Assembly (NCBI GenBank): GCA_023228285.1
Contig: JALOBM010000077.1
Span: 1 to 6,473 of the forward strand
Source: Candidatus Cloacimonadota bacterium
GTDB taxonomy: Bacteria; Cloacimonadota; Cloacimonadia; Cloacimonadales; Cloacimonadaceae
Direction of reading: 5' to 3'
DNA: 6,473 nucleotides
The notes beneath the pieces were generated by a model. The model did no database searches. It was not told where the DNA came from and was given only the letters and a program-made list of their open reading frames with translations. Of the stretch, positions 6,199-6,473 are shown in pieces. Within the stretch, counting starts at the first letter, position 1. Each line of letters begins with the position of its first letter. A program made the translations under genes and the position numbers.

Positions 6199-6473
6199 AA
6201 AGGCCGTGTCTTACTCTTCCGGATTCTTTATATGTGTAGGTCATTGCCTTGCCCCATATCGCAAAGAGATCGGGCAGACAGACATCATCTGCAGGAACCG
6301 TGATAATGCTCCCGTCAGCGGAGATCAGGTCGATGCTTCCGTCACGCATTCGCCGGAGCTTTTTCAGGACCAGGTTATCTTTGTAGCAGACAAGGGCGAT
6401 GTCGAAATCTTGTACATCTTCAACAGGGTTAATTACGACCCTGCTTCCGCTTCTTATTCCCCATTTTTTCATG
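6197..6473 (-). CDS. LexA/S24-type peptidase domain, C-terminal part (cut by window edge)
   Basis: The visible 91 or so residues match the C-terminal catalytic domain of LexA/CI-type S24 peptidases, used by repressors that cleave themselves after DNA damage and by related UmuD-like proteins. The pattern GIRSGSRVVINP (residues 5-16 from the first visible Met) matches the family's GI..GD.V.V.P stretch. LKKL at 36-39 stands where LexA has VKRL. The Met at 6472 is most likely not the start but the Met of the conserved Ser-Met pair. The base at 6473 leaves C as the last base of the preceding codon, which permits Ser, and a Ser there would be exactly 37 residues from K37, as between Ser119 and Lys156 of E. 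coli LexA. The N-terminal part, probably a helix-turn-helix DNA-binding domain, would lie beyond the window. The gene ends in its own terminator. It appears more GC-rich than the 550-residue gene beside it. Confidence 0.8.
   Translation of the reverse strand, partial: MKKWGIRSGSRVVINPVEDVQDFDIALVCYKDNLVLKKLRRMRDGSIDLISADGSIITVPADDVCLPDLFAIWGKAMTYTYKESGRVRHGL

Noticed and set aside
6470..6472. ATG at the right edge as the true start of the S24-type gene
   Set aside because: The protein would lack its catalytic serine and DNA-binding domain. The Met fits the conserved Ser-Met pair, so the gene most likely continues beyond the window.

Overview
The window looks like a defence-type accessory island from a low- to moderate-GC Firmicute. 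Nearly every start codon is preceded by a strong AGGAGG-type ribosome binding site, all genes lie on the minus strand, and no housekeeping genes are visible. The family assignments point to DNA processing and stress or defence, and base composition varies from gene to gene, as expected of a mosaic region. I cannot name the species.

Layout, in transcription order (right to left). At the right edge (6197-6473) is the C-terminal half of a LexA/S24-type peptidase, cut by the window end and closed by a strong intrinsic terminator that overlaps its stop codon. Next comes a 550-residue unrecognised protein (4480-6132) with a long coiled coil and two membrane helices. An AT-rich gap with an inverted repeat and a plausible -10 box (4305-4479) precedes a small unrecognised gene (4005-4304, 99 residues). 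A further 225-base gap holds two adjacent dyads and an oddly placed ribosome binding site. Then follows a tightly packed three-gene unit: a NurA-like nuclease (2630-3778), a HerA-family DNA-translocating ATPase (903-2615) and an Hsp90/GHKL-type ATPase (from 883 leftward).

The third gene of that unit is broken. Its recognisable coding sequence stops near base 129, where the sequence changes to GC-rich DNA with five spaced TGGCTCT repeats. This has the look of the multi-repeat terminus of an IS21-family insertion sequence, so the Hsp90-like protein is probably truncated and the system probably disabled or altered.

How the genes may work together: NurA and HerA form a known nuclease-translocase pair in archaeal DNA end resection, and related pairs occur in bacterial defence loci. 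Joining them to an Hsp90-like ATPase in one operon suggests an anti-phage or anti-plasmid module in which the GHKL ATPase acts as a switch, sensor or chaperone. That role is inference. Whether the membrane coiled-coil protein and the 99-residue protein belong to the same module cannot be settled from the sequence alone.
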